From NCBI GenBank assembly GCA_965238305.1, contig CBDEHK010000001.1, positions 4,833,823 through 4,897,822 on the forward strand: DNA of 64,000 nt. The letters run 5' to 3'. Under the pieces are notes generated by a model. That model worked only from the letters and a program-made list of their open reading frames with translations, did no database searches and had not been told where the DNA came from. The DNA is from CBDCGJ01 sp965238305 (lineage in GTDB: Bacteria; Pseudomonadota; Alphaproteobacteria; GCA-2731375). The translations under genes and the position numbers were made by a program. This document shows positions 43,837-51,756 of this stretch, one piece after another. Position 1 is the first letter of the stretch. Each line of letters begins with the position of its first letter.

Positions 43837-44274
43837 TTACCGGATTTCGCCGGTGCGTTCCGGCGGGAATCGTAAGATCGCAGTTGTGCCATGATCAAGT
43901 CGCGATTCAATCGAAAATTCCGCATCATGGAGGTCCGCTAGGAACTTGACTAAAGTAAGACCGAGGCCGTTTCCCAATACTGGTTTTCCACCGGACCTTT
44001 TGCTGACTTGACGGAACGGTTCCAGGATATTTTCCAACTCCTCCGGCGGAATGCCAACACCACTGTCGCGCACTTCAATCAGAATGGCGCCCTGGCTATC
44101 ACAATCGGCCACCACATCAATTTGTCCATCCTGCCCGGTAAATTTGACCGCATTTGACAATAAATTAATCAGAATTTGGCGCACCCGCAATTCATCGGCG
44201 ATCAAAGCCGGCAAGTGTTGTTTTATCTCGGTATGGATCGCAATATGCTGGTCCTGGGCTTGCCGCATGATCAT
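43837..44274 (-). CDS. Histidine kinase ATPase domain, 3' piece of a frameshifted gene
   Basis: 145 residues with the HATPase core only: RVRQILINLLSNAVKFTGQDGQIDV (N box), VRDSGVGIPPEELENILEPFRQV (G1), GNGLGLTLVKFLADLHDAEF (G2). No start of its own fits; its first ATG overlaps the stop of the upstream piece (ATGA). Reading the previous frame past base 44297 gives EVISSCTRMIMRQAQ, the usual linker between HisKA and HATPase, so this is the C-terminus of one kinase broken by a one-base loss near 44295-44301. The overlap could also permit reinitiation, yielding two separate polypeptides. Confidence 0.7.
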   Translation of the reverse strand: MIMRQAQDQHIAIHTEIKQHLPALIADELRVRQILINLLSNAVKFTGQDGQIDVVADCDSQGAILIEVRDSGVGIPPEELENILEPFRQVSKRSGGKPVLGNGLGLTLVKFLADLHDAEFSIESRLDHGTTAILRFPPERTGEIR

Positions 44275-45473
44275 GCGGGTACAGCTGCTGATGACTTCTC
44301 GACCGCAAAAGGTGTCGATTCAATTTGCATGTGGCCAGCTTCCAACTTCGAAAGATCAAGCACGTCGTTGACGATATCCAGTAAATGCAAACCTGAATTG
44401 TAAATATCCTTAGAATATTCTAAGTATTTATCACTGGTATGTCTGCCAAAGACCTCACTTTCCAGCATCTGGGAAAACCCGATGATGGCGTTCAATGGCG
44501 TACGTAATTCATGGCTGAAATGAGAAATGAAATCACCACGCAACTTGCTTGTGCGTTCGGCCTCCTCCCTTGCTTGATTGAGAGATATGACGCCGGTGAT
44601 CTGTTGCGTAATATCGCGTAGAATATGTAGTTCCAATACCCGCGAAGCATCGGGATAGGGCAAACGGTCAAGCGCATGAAGCAAATATCGCCCGGTTTCG
44701 CCACTTTCATCGACCAAGTGATAGGTAATTTCATGCACTGAGTGACCGGTTCGGAAGCGTTCTATGAAACGGCGAATTTTACCGCGATCCACTGGGTGCA
44801 GCAAATCTATGAAGCCGTTGGTCGAGGCCCCGGCAGTTAAAAACGATTCGACGCTTAGGCCAAACATTTGTGCCGCTTCCCGGCTGGCGAATAGGCAACG
44901 GTCTTCCTCTGGATCCCAAACGACATGGCCGACACCGGACACTCTGGAGCCATGCTGATACATCAGCAGACGCGTCGTCAGGTCAATATCTGAGGTTTTT
45001 GTCAAGCCGTTCACCTCATCTTCATGGTCGATGAAGGCATTATCCTCAGCCGAAGTCATCGGCTCAGCCGACCCAGCGGTATAGATTATGGGTTCGATAT
45101 TATGCAATCGCAGAAACTGATTAACAACGTTTACACTCACCTCGGTCAACTTCAAATTCTGTCGCCGTTTGTCAAGATGGTCATTGCTACGAACAACGGC
45201 GCCACAATCTTCCAATGTGCGAATTGCACGTCCTGCGGTGGAGCGTGAAATGTTCAGTGTCAGGTGGATGTCCGAAACCGTCAATTGCTGGCCTTCTGCA
45301 TGGGCTTCAACAATCAGTAAAAGAACATCTTTACTGGTACGGACTTTCGAATTGTTTGTCCCGAGTGAATTCTGTGCCGATAATTTTCTAACAATTAACG
45401 AAACCAACTCTTCGCGGACAAAACGGTCATTTTTGACGACTTGGCCGGCAATATAACCCGCTGGATATTTCAT
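44271..45473 (-). CDS. Winged-helix/PAS/HisKA kinase N-terminal piece (frameshifted)
   Basis: 400 residues from ATG 45473 (or TTG 45530). N-terminus: a winged-helix domain of MarR-like type (VRTSKDVLLLIVEAHAEGQQLTVSDIHLTLNISRSTAGRAIRTLEDCGAVVRSNDHLDKRRQNLKLTE, about residues 45-112). Middle: PAS domain (GVGHVVWDPEEDRCLFASREAAQMFGLSVESFLTAG through the Y-H-L-V-D region). Then HisKA: FISHFSHELRTPLNAIIGFSQML. It ends after FAVE-KSSAAVPA because of the frameshift. A DNA-binding domain at the N-terminus of a histidine kinase is unusual; with no receiver domain it may act as a direct one-protein sensor-regulator. Confidence 0.75.
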   Translation of the reverse strand: MKYPAGYIAGQVVKNDRFVREELVSLIVRKLSAQNSLGTNNSKVRTSKDVLLLIVEAHAEGQQLTVSDIHLTLNISRSTAGRAIRTLEDCGAVVRSNDHLDKRRQNLKLTEVSVNVVNQFLRLHNIEPIIYTAGSAEPMTSAEDNAFIDHEDEVNGLTKTSDIDLTTRLLMYQHGSRVSGVGHVVWDPEEDRCLFASREAAQMFGLSVESFLTAGASTNGFIDLLHPVDRGKIRRFIERFRTGHSVHEITYHLVDESGETGRYLLHALDRLPYPDASRVLELHILRDITQQITGVISLNQAREEAERTSKLRGDFISHFSHELRTPLNAIIGFSQMLESEVFGRHTSDKYLEYSKDIYNSGLHLLDIVNDVLDLSKLEAGHMQIESTPFAVEKSSAAVPA

Positions 45474-45530
45474 AGCTCGCCCAACAACACTTGTATTTGT
45501 CGCTATTTCTTTAGGTGATAGCGTAACCAA

Positions 45531-45890
45531 TCGGCAGACGTAGCGCCTAAATCCCTGCCACCAATGCTTGTATGAGTACCAGAAAATAACAAGAAAGGGA
45601 ATAATAAATCATGTCAAATTTGACTTAATCATCCCAATATTTGTATTTCCCTTACGTATTACAGCAAAAATGTCGTAGTTTTTTGTAATGATCAAACTAT
45701 AAATTGGCCTTTTATTAGCCATGACTTCGACGTATTTGACATTATTGTCGATTTATTTAGACGTCCTAATTCGATTATCCAATGTGTTTGAATTTCGTTG
45801 TTTCGTAGCAAAACAATACTGCTTTTATTGCCATAACATTGGTTCAGTGGCCGCGAAGACAGATTCGGAAATCAAAAATCGCCGGTTCGC
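45531..45890. promoter_or_regulatory. 360-bp AT-rich region upstream of the kinase gene, with a 12-bp palindrome
   Basis: No convincing gene. It contains GTCAAATTTGAC (45613-45624), a perfect palindrome about 140 bp upstream of the winged-helix kinase start, and stretches with promoter-like TATAAT/TTGACA look-alikes. An 83-residue plus-strand frame (45721-45972) is probably spurious as it overlaps the hydrolase gene. Confidence 0.4.
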
Positions 45891-46781
45891 TTATGGATCA
45901 TTCAGATTAGATAATATCCCGTTTGAGATCGAACGCGGATCACGCATCTGCCAGCGGCCATTATCAACCTGACGGATAAAATCCTCGCAAACCTGATTGA
46001 AGAGCGCTGGTTCCTCCAGATTACACGTGTGACCTGTTTGTGGCAGGATCGACAGCGCTGAAGAGCTGATCGTGCGTTTTAGAAACAGCCCAACATCGAG
46101 ACAAGGTTCATCCTCATCGCCATTCAATATCAACGTTGGGACGTCAAGGCGGCGCAAACTGTCTTCCAAATCATAAAGCGAAGGTCTGTTGCGCTGAACG
46201 CCGCGCATAGTATTGGCGGAACCAAGACTGGAATGCTCCCGCAACTGCGTTTCAAACTCGCGCCAGCCACGTGGATCTTTGTTTTGAAACTGGACCCGGG
46301 TCGGGCCCAAAGCATATTCAGCACCATAAACAGCCATGGTTTCGTTCTCCATGCGATCGGCGGCATCGCCGGCTTCGCGCTTAAACTGTTCGCGGGTCTC
46401 TTCGTCTGCCCCATAACCACAGCCTGCGACGACCAAAGACAATGCTCGGTCAGGGTAATGCAAACCAAAATGCAAGGATGCAAATCCACCCATTGAAAGA
46501 CCGATCACATGGGCCTGTTCAATTTCCAAACCATCGAGTACCGCCAAAATATCGTCGCGAGCCCGGTCTTGGCTATATTGAGCCGAACTTTCCGGGATGT
46601 CGGAGGGATGAAAGCCGCGGGCGCTGAAAGTAATGCAGCGATTGTTGCGCGCAAAATGTCGCACTTGCGGTTCCCAACTGCGATAATCACCGGCAAATTC
46701 ATGGACAAAAATGATCGGCGTTCCCGCGCCCGTATCCTCATAAAACAGCTTCACATCATCGCCGGCTGTTACTGTCGCCAT
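45891..46781 (-). CDS. Alpha/beta hydrolase
   Basis: 296 residues. GAGTPIIFVHEFAGDYRSWEPQVRHFARNNRCITFSARGFHPSD carries the HxF oxyanion part; nucleophile GLSMGGFASLHFG; acid in LILNGDEDEPC and His in PQTGHTCNLEEP. Substrate unknown. The downstream end abuts the AT-rich gap of the kinase gene; upstream is the repeat-bearing region of the tRNA-Ala island. Confidence 0.9.
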   Translation of the reverse strand: MATVTAGDDVKLFYEDTGAGTPIIFVHEFAGDYRSWEPQVRHFARNNRCITFSARGFHPSDIPESSAQYSQDRARDDILAVLDGLEIEQAHVIGLSMGGFASLHFGLHYPDRALSLVVAGCGYGADEETREQFKREAGDAADRMENETMAVYGAEYALGPTRVQFQNKDPRGWREFETQLREHSSLGSANTMRGVQRNRPSLYDLEDSLRRLDVPTLILNGDEDEPCLDVGLFLKRTISSSALSILPQTGHTCNLEEPALFNQVCEDFIRQVDNGRWQMRDPRSISNGILSNLNDP

Positions 46782-47250
46782 CTCATTTGTCCCCCTGTCA
46801 CAGCATTGAATTCGAGCTGAAAAACAATATCATAACAATGAAAGAATTTCGCACAACAGCGAAGGTGAGTGGCAGAAGCTGAGCGGAGACAATTCGAACA
46901 CCAGCTCTCGCGGTTGGCTTCTTGAACAGCTGCCGCCGAATACACTGTTTTTGGTGGGTTCGCGCTTTTCTTTGAAAAGCGCTTTGGTGGAGCCGAGGGG
47001 AGGCTGCGCACGAAACCCACACACCAATGAAATCAGTAGCTTATCAGCGCCCTTCTGTACAACATAATTGTGGTCCTGTACAACCCCATTGGCCAACTTA
47101 GATCAAGTTATCTCTCCGCAAGTCAAGCGTGTCCTTATTGCAAAACCGGCACCGTTTATTGTGGGCCGGTGAGAGTATGCATCGCATCATTATTATGTAT
47201 ATTAGGTGAGCGAATAATGTTGCTCATAATTCTTGTCAGGGGTTTCAACA
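46782..47250. other. 470-bp region holding the left repeat; no gene seen
   Basis: Apart from the repeat, bases 47005-47028 (GCACGAAACCCACACACCAA) resemble 49351-49375 near the right end, and CTGTACAAC occurs twice (about 47055 and 47079). Small frames here are spurious readings of the tRNA fragment. The Sel1 gene's promoter probably lies near 47190-47240. Confidence 0.5.
46901..47001. repeat. Island-left repeat carrying a partial tRNA-Ala 3' end
   Basis: This 101-bp stretch repeats at 49465-49565 with a constant offset of 2564 bp. Blocks 46901-46941 (39 of 41 bases identical) and 46965-47001 (37 of 37) flank a 23-base stretch of lower identity. The last 17 bases (46985-47001) match the CCA end, acceptor strand and start of the T-stem of the tRNA-Ala gene, so this is a truncated tRNA 3' end of the kind left at an integration site. 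Confidence 0.8.
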
Positions 47251-48165
47251 GTGAAAAGATTGCTCGTTCTGTCGGCTCTGATCATCACTTTGATTGGTGG
47301 TTTGCTTCCTGCAGGGGCTGGGATTTTACAGACGGGTGTCGAGGCATACGATAAAGGTGACTTTGCTACTGCGTTACGAGAGTTCGAATTGTTTGCTGAG
47401 CAAGGTGATGCAACTTCTCAGAGTAATTTGGGTTTGATGTATTTTAACGGCTACGGTGTCGCTAAAGACTATGAGTTAGCAGTCGAATGGTTCAGGAAAG
47501 CGGCTGAACAGGGTCACGCTGTCGCTCAGTACAATCTGGGTTGGATGTACAGCGAGGGCAAAGGTGTCGCTCAAGATTACGAACTAGTGGTCAAGTGGTA
47601 CACTTTGGCTGCTGATCAGGGTCTTGTTAATGCTCAGTTCAATTTGGGTTGGATGTACGGCGAGGGCATAGGTGTCACTCAAGATAACGAATTGGCGGTT
47701 GAATGGTATGCGTTGGCTGCTGAACAGGGGCTTGCTGTTGCTCAGTACAACCTAGGTTGGATGTATAGTGATGGAAGGGGCGTCAGTCAGGATTATGAAT
47801 TGGCGATCATCTGGCTCAGGAAGGCTGCTGAACAAGGTTACGCTAGCTCTCAGTACAATTTAGGTTGGATGTACAGTGAGGGTAAAGGGGTCACTCCAGA
47901 TTACGAACTAGCCGTCGAATGGTATGCTTTAGCTGCCGAACAGGGTCATTTGGCTGCGCAATACAACTTAGGTTCGATGTATAGCGAAGGCAAAGGTGTT
48001 GCTCAAAATTATGTTCTCGCCCATGTGTGGTTTAATCTTGCAGCAATTCAGGGTGATGCGAGCGGGAAGAAGAACAGGGATATTATTGCACAACGGATGT
48101 CTCGAAATCAGTTGGAGACTGCTCGAAAACTTGCGCGAGACTGGCAAGCGAAGCATGAAAAGTAG
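47251..48165 (+). CDS. Sel1-like repeat protein, secreted
   Basis: 304 residues from GTG 47251, with AGGGG seven bases upstream (an earlier TTG at 47233 is less likely). MKRLLVLSALIITLIGGLLPAGAG is a signal peptide. There are six Sel1 repeats of 36 residues, an exact 108-bp DNA period (GCT-GAA-CAG-GGT blocks at 47503, 47611, 47719 and so on): each contains (A/S)QYNLGWMYSEGKGVAQDYELAVEWY(A/R)KAAEQG. Such repeats bind protein partners. The gene is AT-richer than the flanking housekeeping genes and lies in the tRNA-bounded island. Role unknown, but Sel1 proteins are found in host-interaction and defence contexts. Confidence 0.85.
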   Translation: MKRLLVLSALIITLIGGLLPAGAGILQTGVEAYDKGDFATALREFELFAEQGDATSQSNLGLMYFNGYGVAKDYELAVEWFRKAAEQGHAVAQYNLGWMYSEGKGVAQDYELVVKWYTLAADQGLVNAQFNLGWMYGEGIGVTQDNELAVEWYALAAEQGLAVAQYNLGWMYSDGRGVSQDYELAIIWLRKAAEQGYASSQYNLGWMYSEGKGVTPDYELAVEWYALAAEQGHLAAQYNLGSMYSEGKGVAQNYVLAHVWFNLAAIQGDASGKKNRDIIAQRMSRNQLETARKLARDWQAKHEK

Positions 48166-48221
48166 GAGTTTCTCCACACAAGGACTGCTTAAACGAACGC
48201 TATATATAACAATTTACATAA

Positions 48222-48400
48222 TCTGAGATACAGTGGGACTGTGGGCACCGTGCTTGATGTAATACTTGGCTTTCTTCTCATCCAACAATGCTGAGATGTC
48301 TGCGTCGACGATGGCGTAACGATCCACGTAGGTCTGGACGGCTACCCTCTCAGATTTTTCTAGTGAAACTACTTTATCATATGCGTCCGATAGGCTTGAT
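48222..48400 (-). pseudogene. Antisense coding remnant between the Sel1 and DUF4393 genes
   Basis: Read on the minus strand, this gap gives an open frame with plausible coding: DAYDKVVSLEKSERVAVQ, then TYVDRYAIVDADIS and ALLDEKKAKYYIKHGAHS, up to a stop at 48222. There is no start codon, and a second frame just upstream gives VRIDAELDQAYRTHMIK before a stop. Joining them would need a frameshift. It looks like a decayed small gene; the IDAELDQAY part recalls ribbon-helix-helix antitoxins but this is weak. Confidence 0.4.
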
Positions 48401-48470
48401 CAAGTTCCGCATCAATTCTAACGTAACACGAACACAGAATTTCTTATTTACGATTGTGCAGAACTGTTTG

Positions 48471-49310
48471 ATGGCCCTGACCATGGAAGACGAAACTACA
48501 AAAGAACTGGCGAAAACTACCGATAACATAGTCAACCTTTCAAGAGAGTTTGGGGCTTTCTTGGCGGATACCTTCGGCCCTGCCATAGAGGATATTGGCG
48601 AGATTGTTCATTATAAGACTCAATACTGGAAAGCTAGGAATGCCATTTCTTTCAAGCGAAAGGTCGCTAAGCTGATTGAAGAGAACACTGATATTGAACT
48701 CAAACATGCGCGTTCAAGAATTGGGGTTCCTCTCATCGAGTCCGCAATTGCAGAAGACAACGAGAAATTGCAGGATATGTGGGCGTCTCTGTTGGTCTCA
48801 GAACTAGTTAATCCGACGGGTTTTAGGGCCAAGAGGGGATACATCGAGACACTTAAACAATTGGAACCAGAGGACGCGAAGCTGACTAAGCATCTAATCG
48901 AGTTCTTTCGAGATAGCGTGATTTCTCGTCAACAGAAATACGCACTGTTTACAAGTTTCAACGAAACAACCGACATCTGGATATCGCTTCGAAACCTAGA
49001 AAGATTAGGCATAATCAAGGTTTTCAAGGTATCCGAAGAAGACATTCATATCGGAACTGGCCGCATTCTGATCAAGCTGATTGCAGAGGATGCCCCAAAT
49101 CAGGATCAGCCAGTCTATGGAAGCGCTATCCTAGCACTTACCACGTTTGGATACTATTTCTTACGATCTGTCGAGGGGTATCCGCTTATCCCACATAAGA
49201 AGGGTGAGTATGTGCCAATTGATTGGGCTGATCATATTGAAGATGGTATGCTGGATGCGTTTATTGGGCCTCCTAAATCCTCTCCAGTCGAAGACGTCAA
49301 TGAAAAATAG
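48471..49310 (+). CDS. DUF4393 (Abi-alpha-like) protein
   Basis: 279 residues if started at ATG 48471; ATG 48483 is also possible and no strong ribosome site marks either. The segment LSREFGAFLADTFGPAIEDIGEIVHYKTQYWKARNAISFKRKVAKLIEE followed by VPLIESAIAEDNEKLQDMWASLLVSELVNPTGFRAKRGYIETLKQLEPEDAKLTKHLIEFF matches the DUF4393/Abi_alpha family, some members of which cause abortive infection. It ends with PLIPHKKGEYVPIDWADH. No catalytic motif is seen. AT-rich, inside the tRNA-bounded island, so a defence role is reasonable but untested. Confidence 0.72.
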   Translation: MALTMEDETTKELAKTTDNIVNLSREFGAFLADTFGPAIEDIGEIVHYKTQYWKARNAISFKRKVAKLIEENTDIELKHARSRIGVPLIESAIAEDNEKLQDMWASLLVSELVNPTGFRAKRGYIETLKQLEPEDAKLTKHLIEFFRDSVISRQQKYALFTSFNETTDIWISLRNLERLGIIKVFKVSEEDIHIGTGRILIKLIAEDAPNQDQPVYGSAILALTTFGYYFLRSVEGYPLIPHKKGEYVPIDWADHIEDGMLDAFIGPPKSSPVEDVNEK

Positions 49311-49548
49311 GAAGCAATAGTTAGTCCTTCAGCGTCTCATTATGTACCCTGCACAAACCCACATCCCCATTCGAATATACTGAACCGAGAGGTCATTCTT
49401 TGACCACGAATTCAGAATACGAGTTGCTGGTGAATATTTGGTGTCGACTGAGAAAATTTGAATTCCAGCTCTCGCGGTTAGCTTCTCGAACAGCTGCCGC
49501 CGAATGTACAATCCGCTGAAGTTTCGCACTTTTCTTTGAAAAGCGCTT
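49311..49548. other. Right flank of the island, non-coding
   Basis: No gene seen apart from the right repeat (49465 onward). Bases around 49345-49375 resemble the left flank near 47005-47028 and 47079 (CCTGCACAAACCCACATCCCC). Confidence 0.5.
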
Positions 49549-49565
49549 TGGTGGAGCCGAGGGGA
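49465..49565. repeat. Island-right repeat overlapping the tRNA-Ala 3' end
   Basis: The counterpart of 46901-47001 (see that entry). The 37-base identical block is 49529-49565; bases 49549-49565 are the 3' end of the intact tRNA-Ala gene and the preceding CTTTTC-TTT-GAAAAG forms a small hairpin that could end its transcript. Confidence 0.8.
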
Positions 49566-49624
49566 ATCGAACCCCTGACCTCAGCATTGCGAACGCTGCG
49601 CTCTCCCAACTGAGCTACGGCCCC
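49549..49624 (-). tRNA. tRNA-Ala (anticodon CGC)
   Basis: 76 nt with an encoded CCA. Acceptor GGGGCCG pairs with CGGCTCC including the G3-U70 wobble that identifies tRNA-Ala; D-arm GCTC..GAGC; anticodon stem-loop with TTCGCAA gives anticodon CGC (codon GCG); T-arm AGGGG TTCGATT CCCCT. The G31-T39 pair is a wobble. The gene is the apparent integration site for the neighbouring accessory segment. Confidence 0.96.
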
Positions 49625-49661
49625 TAATATCCGCTTGCTTGGGAAGGTTGCGGATAAGCGG

Positions 49662-49691
49662 CATATAGGAAGGCTAGGCCAAGGCTGTCAA
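49662..49691 (-). promoter_or_regulatory. Promoter of tRNA-Ala
   Basis: On the minus strand TTGACA (49691-49686) and TATATG (49667-49662) are separated by 18 bp. Transcription would start near 49654, giving a leader of about 30 nt before the tRNA 5' end at 49624. Confidence 0.65.
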
Positions 49692-49812
49692 GAGGCTTTG
49701 GCGGGTCAAATATTTCCCTTGGATTTAAGATGCTTGCAAGACGACGCCTAGCACACTAAATCTTGCTATAGAATTTTGACGTCAGTTTCGGCAGCGCCGA
49801 TGAGGAGGGTTG

Positions 49813-50103
49813 ATGTACGCCTTATTCACTTTGTTGGATGCGGTAATCAGCATCTACATTTGGATTATTATCGCCTCAGTTATTTATAGCTGGCTGATTT
49901 CGTTTGGCATCATCAATCAGCAAAGTCAGTTTGTCCGGCTGGTTGGCGAGTTCCTTTATCGCGCAACGGAACCGGTGCTGGCCCCGATCCGCAAAATTCT
50001 ACCCAATCTTGGGGCGCTGGATTTCTCGCCGATCGTTTTGGTCCTGCTCCTTTATTTCATCCGCAATCTAATCATCGTCGATCTTGGGCGTCAATTGATG
50101 TAA
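49813..50103 (+). CDS. YggT family membrane protein
   Basis: 96 residues from ATG 49813, with AGGAGGG upstream. Two to three membrane helices: ALFTLLDAVISIYIWIIIASVIYSWLISFGIINQ and FSPIVLVLLLYFIRNLIIV around the conserved YRATEPVLAPIRKILPNLGALD. YggT proteins (Ycf19 homologues) act at the inner membrane, probably in envelope organisation. The DUF167 gene follows 4 bp later, the usual pair. Confidence 0.92.
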   Translation: MYALFTLLDAVISIYIWIIIASVIYSWLISFGIINQQSQFVRLVGEFLYRATEPVLAPIRKILPNLGALDFSPIVLVLLLYFIRNLIIVDLGRQLM

Positions 50104-50107
50104 CGGT

Positions 50108-50470
50108 TTGCCAGCGCAACAGCCATACACAATTCTGCCTGATGGATTGAAGCTTCATATCCGTTTGCAGCCGAAGGCCTCGAAAAACGCGATCGACGGC
50201 ATCGAAGTTAGCACCGACGGTCGCTGTTACATTCGCGCCCGCGTCACTGCGGTGCCAGAACAAGGCAAAGCCAACAAAGCGCTGATCAAATTATTAGCAA
50301 AATCCTGGCGGGTACCGGCATCCGACTTAAAGCTCATCGTAGGCGACAAATCGCGCAACAAGACGGTCTTGTGGCGCGGCGATCACGAAACGCTCACTGC
50401 CGCGCTTCGCGATCTTGTTAGTTTTTCTTCTGACGGTGCAGCAGGCGCAGACGCAAAGCGTTCAGTTTGA
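50108..50470 (+). CDS. DUF167 (YggU) family protein
   Basis: 120 residues from a TTG. LKLHIRLQPKASKNAIDGIEVSTDGRCYIRARVTAVPEQGKANKALIKLLAKSWRVPASDLKLIVGDKSRNKTVLWRGD is DUF167. It is a small cytoplasmic protein of unknown role. It overlaps argG, running the other way, by 53 bp at its 3' end; its C-terminal 17 residues (FSSDGAAGADAKRSV) are antisense to the ArgG tail. Confidence 0.88.
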   Translation: MPAQQPYTILPDGLKLHIRLQPKASKNAIDGIEVSTDGRCYIRARVTAVPEQGKANKALIKLLAKSWRVPASDLKLIVGDKSRNKTVLWRGDHETLTAALRDLVSFSSDGAAGADAKRSV

Positions 50471-51629
50471 TGAACCCTTCGGCGTCGCGTTGGTCAAAGA
50501 CGGTGTCTTCTTCGAAGGTGACATGCTCCATCGAATAAAGACTGTCGGGGCTTTTCCGACCAACCACCGAAGCCACGCCCTTGTAGAGTTTGAGCCGTAC
50601 CGTGCCGTTGACTTTTTCTTGGCTTTTGTCGATCAGCGCCTGCAGCATTTCACGTTCCGGCGAGAACCAGAAACCGTTATAAATAATCTCGGCATAACGC
50701 GGCATGATCTCGTCTTTCAAATGCATGGCGCCGCGATCCAGCGTAATGCTTTCGATGCCCCGGTGGGCGGCCAACAGGATCGTCCCACCGGGCGTTTCGT
50801 AAATGCCCCGGGATTTCATGCCGACAAAACGGCCTTCGACCAGGTCAAGGCGGCCGATACCATTGGCGCCGCCATATTCATTTAGCTCGGTCAGTAATGT
50901 CGCCGGGCTCATCCGCCCGCCATTGATGCCGACAGCGTCCCCGCGTTCGAACTCAACTTCGATATAAGTAGGTTCATCCGGGGCATCTTCCGGCGCCACG
51001 GAGCGGCTATAGACAAATTCGCCGGGCTCATGCCAGGGATCCTCCATCTCCTTACCTTCGCAGGAAATGTGCAATAGATTGGCGTCGGCGGAAAATGGCG
51101 CTTCGCCGCGTTTGTCTTTTGGGATCGGGATTTGATTCTGTTCGGCATATTCAATTAACTTGGTGCGGCTTTCCAGATCCCATTCCCGCCACGGTGCAAT
51201 CACTTTGATATCCGGGTCCAGGCCATAATAGCCTAGTTCAAAGCGCACCTGGTCGTTACCCTTGCCGGTTGCCCCATGGGCCACGGCGTCGGCACCGGTA
51301 GCCACGGCAATCTCAATTTGACGTTTCGCAATCAGTGGCCGGGCGATCGAAGTGCCAAGCAGATATTGTCCTTCATAAACTGTGTTGGCGCGGAACATCG
51401 GGAAGACAAAATCGCGGACAAATTCTTCGCGTAGGTCTTCGATGTAGATTTCCTTGATCCCGAGCATCTCGGCCTTTTGCCGGGCCGGTTCCAACTCTTC
51501 GCCCTGACCAAGATCAGCGGTGAAGGTCACCACTTCGCAGTCATATTCGTTCTGCAGCCATTTCAGGATGACAGAAGTATCGAGCCCACCGGAATAGGCC
51601 AGCACGACTTTTTTTATTTTTTTCGTCAT
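50418..51629 (-). CDS. argG: Argininosuccinate synthase
   Basis: 403 residues. KKVVLAYSGGLDTSVILKWLQ is the PP-loop motif; GKGNDQVRFELGYYGL and EGRFVGMKSRGIYETPGGTIL are conserved. It joins citrulline and aspartate with ATP in arginine synthesis. ATG 51629 has GAGGAA upstream; a frame to 51650 is longer but without support. Runs convergently into DUF167. Confidence 0.96.
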   Translation of the reverse strand: MTKKIKKVVLAYSGGLDTSVILKWLQNEYDCEVVTFTADLGQGEELEPARQKAEMLGIKEIYIEDLREEFVRDFVFPMFRANTVYEGQYLLGTSIARPLIAKRQIEIAVATGADAVAHGATGKGNDQVRFELGYYGLDPDIKVIAPWREWDLESRTKLIEYAEQNQIPIPKDKRGEAPFSADANLLHISCEGKEMEDPWHEPGEFVYSRSVAPEDAPDEPTYIEVEFERGDAVGINGGRMSPATLLTELNEYGGANGIGRLDLVEGRFVGMKSRGIYETPGGTILLAAHRGIESITLDRGAMHLKDEIMPRYAEIIYNGFWFSPEREMLQALIDKSQEKVNGTVRLKLYKGVASVVGRKSPDSLYSMEHVTFEEDTVFDQRDAEGFIKLNALRLRLLHRQKKN

Positions 51630-51756
51630 TTCTTCCTCATTCGTCTTCATAGACGCGTCCGCTTTTCGCGCGCGCAGTATAGGGATTTGTTGCTTAGGGA
51701 CAAGGGCCGCAACGTCGCAGGTGATTTATTATTGGCTGGTAATGCAGCCCTACAAA

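Noticed and set aside
44409..44424. CTTAGAATATTCTAAG palindrome, similar to the ICE sites
   Set aside because: It is inside the kinase coding region and the half-sites are two bases apart instead of three, so it is probably chance.
45721..45972. An 83-residue plus-strand frame
   Set aside because: It overlaps the antisense hydrolase gene, has no ribosome site, and shows no recognisable domain.
46769..47096. Short minus-strand frames with SAPPK-like sequence
   Set aside because: They are readings through the tRNA-Ala fragment and its flank, a known source of false genes.
47503..47980. 108-bp tandem periodicity that could be taken for a CRISPR-like repeat
   Set aside because: It is in frame, codes for Sel1 repeats, and has no unique spacers.
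47003..49464. Calling the island a functional mobile element
   Set aside because: No integrase, transposase or relaxase gene is seen; only the tRNA-end duplication supports past integration.
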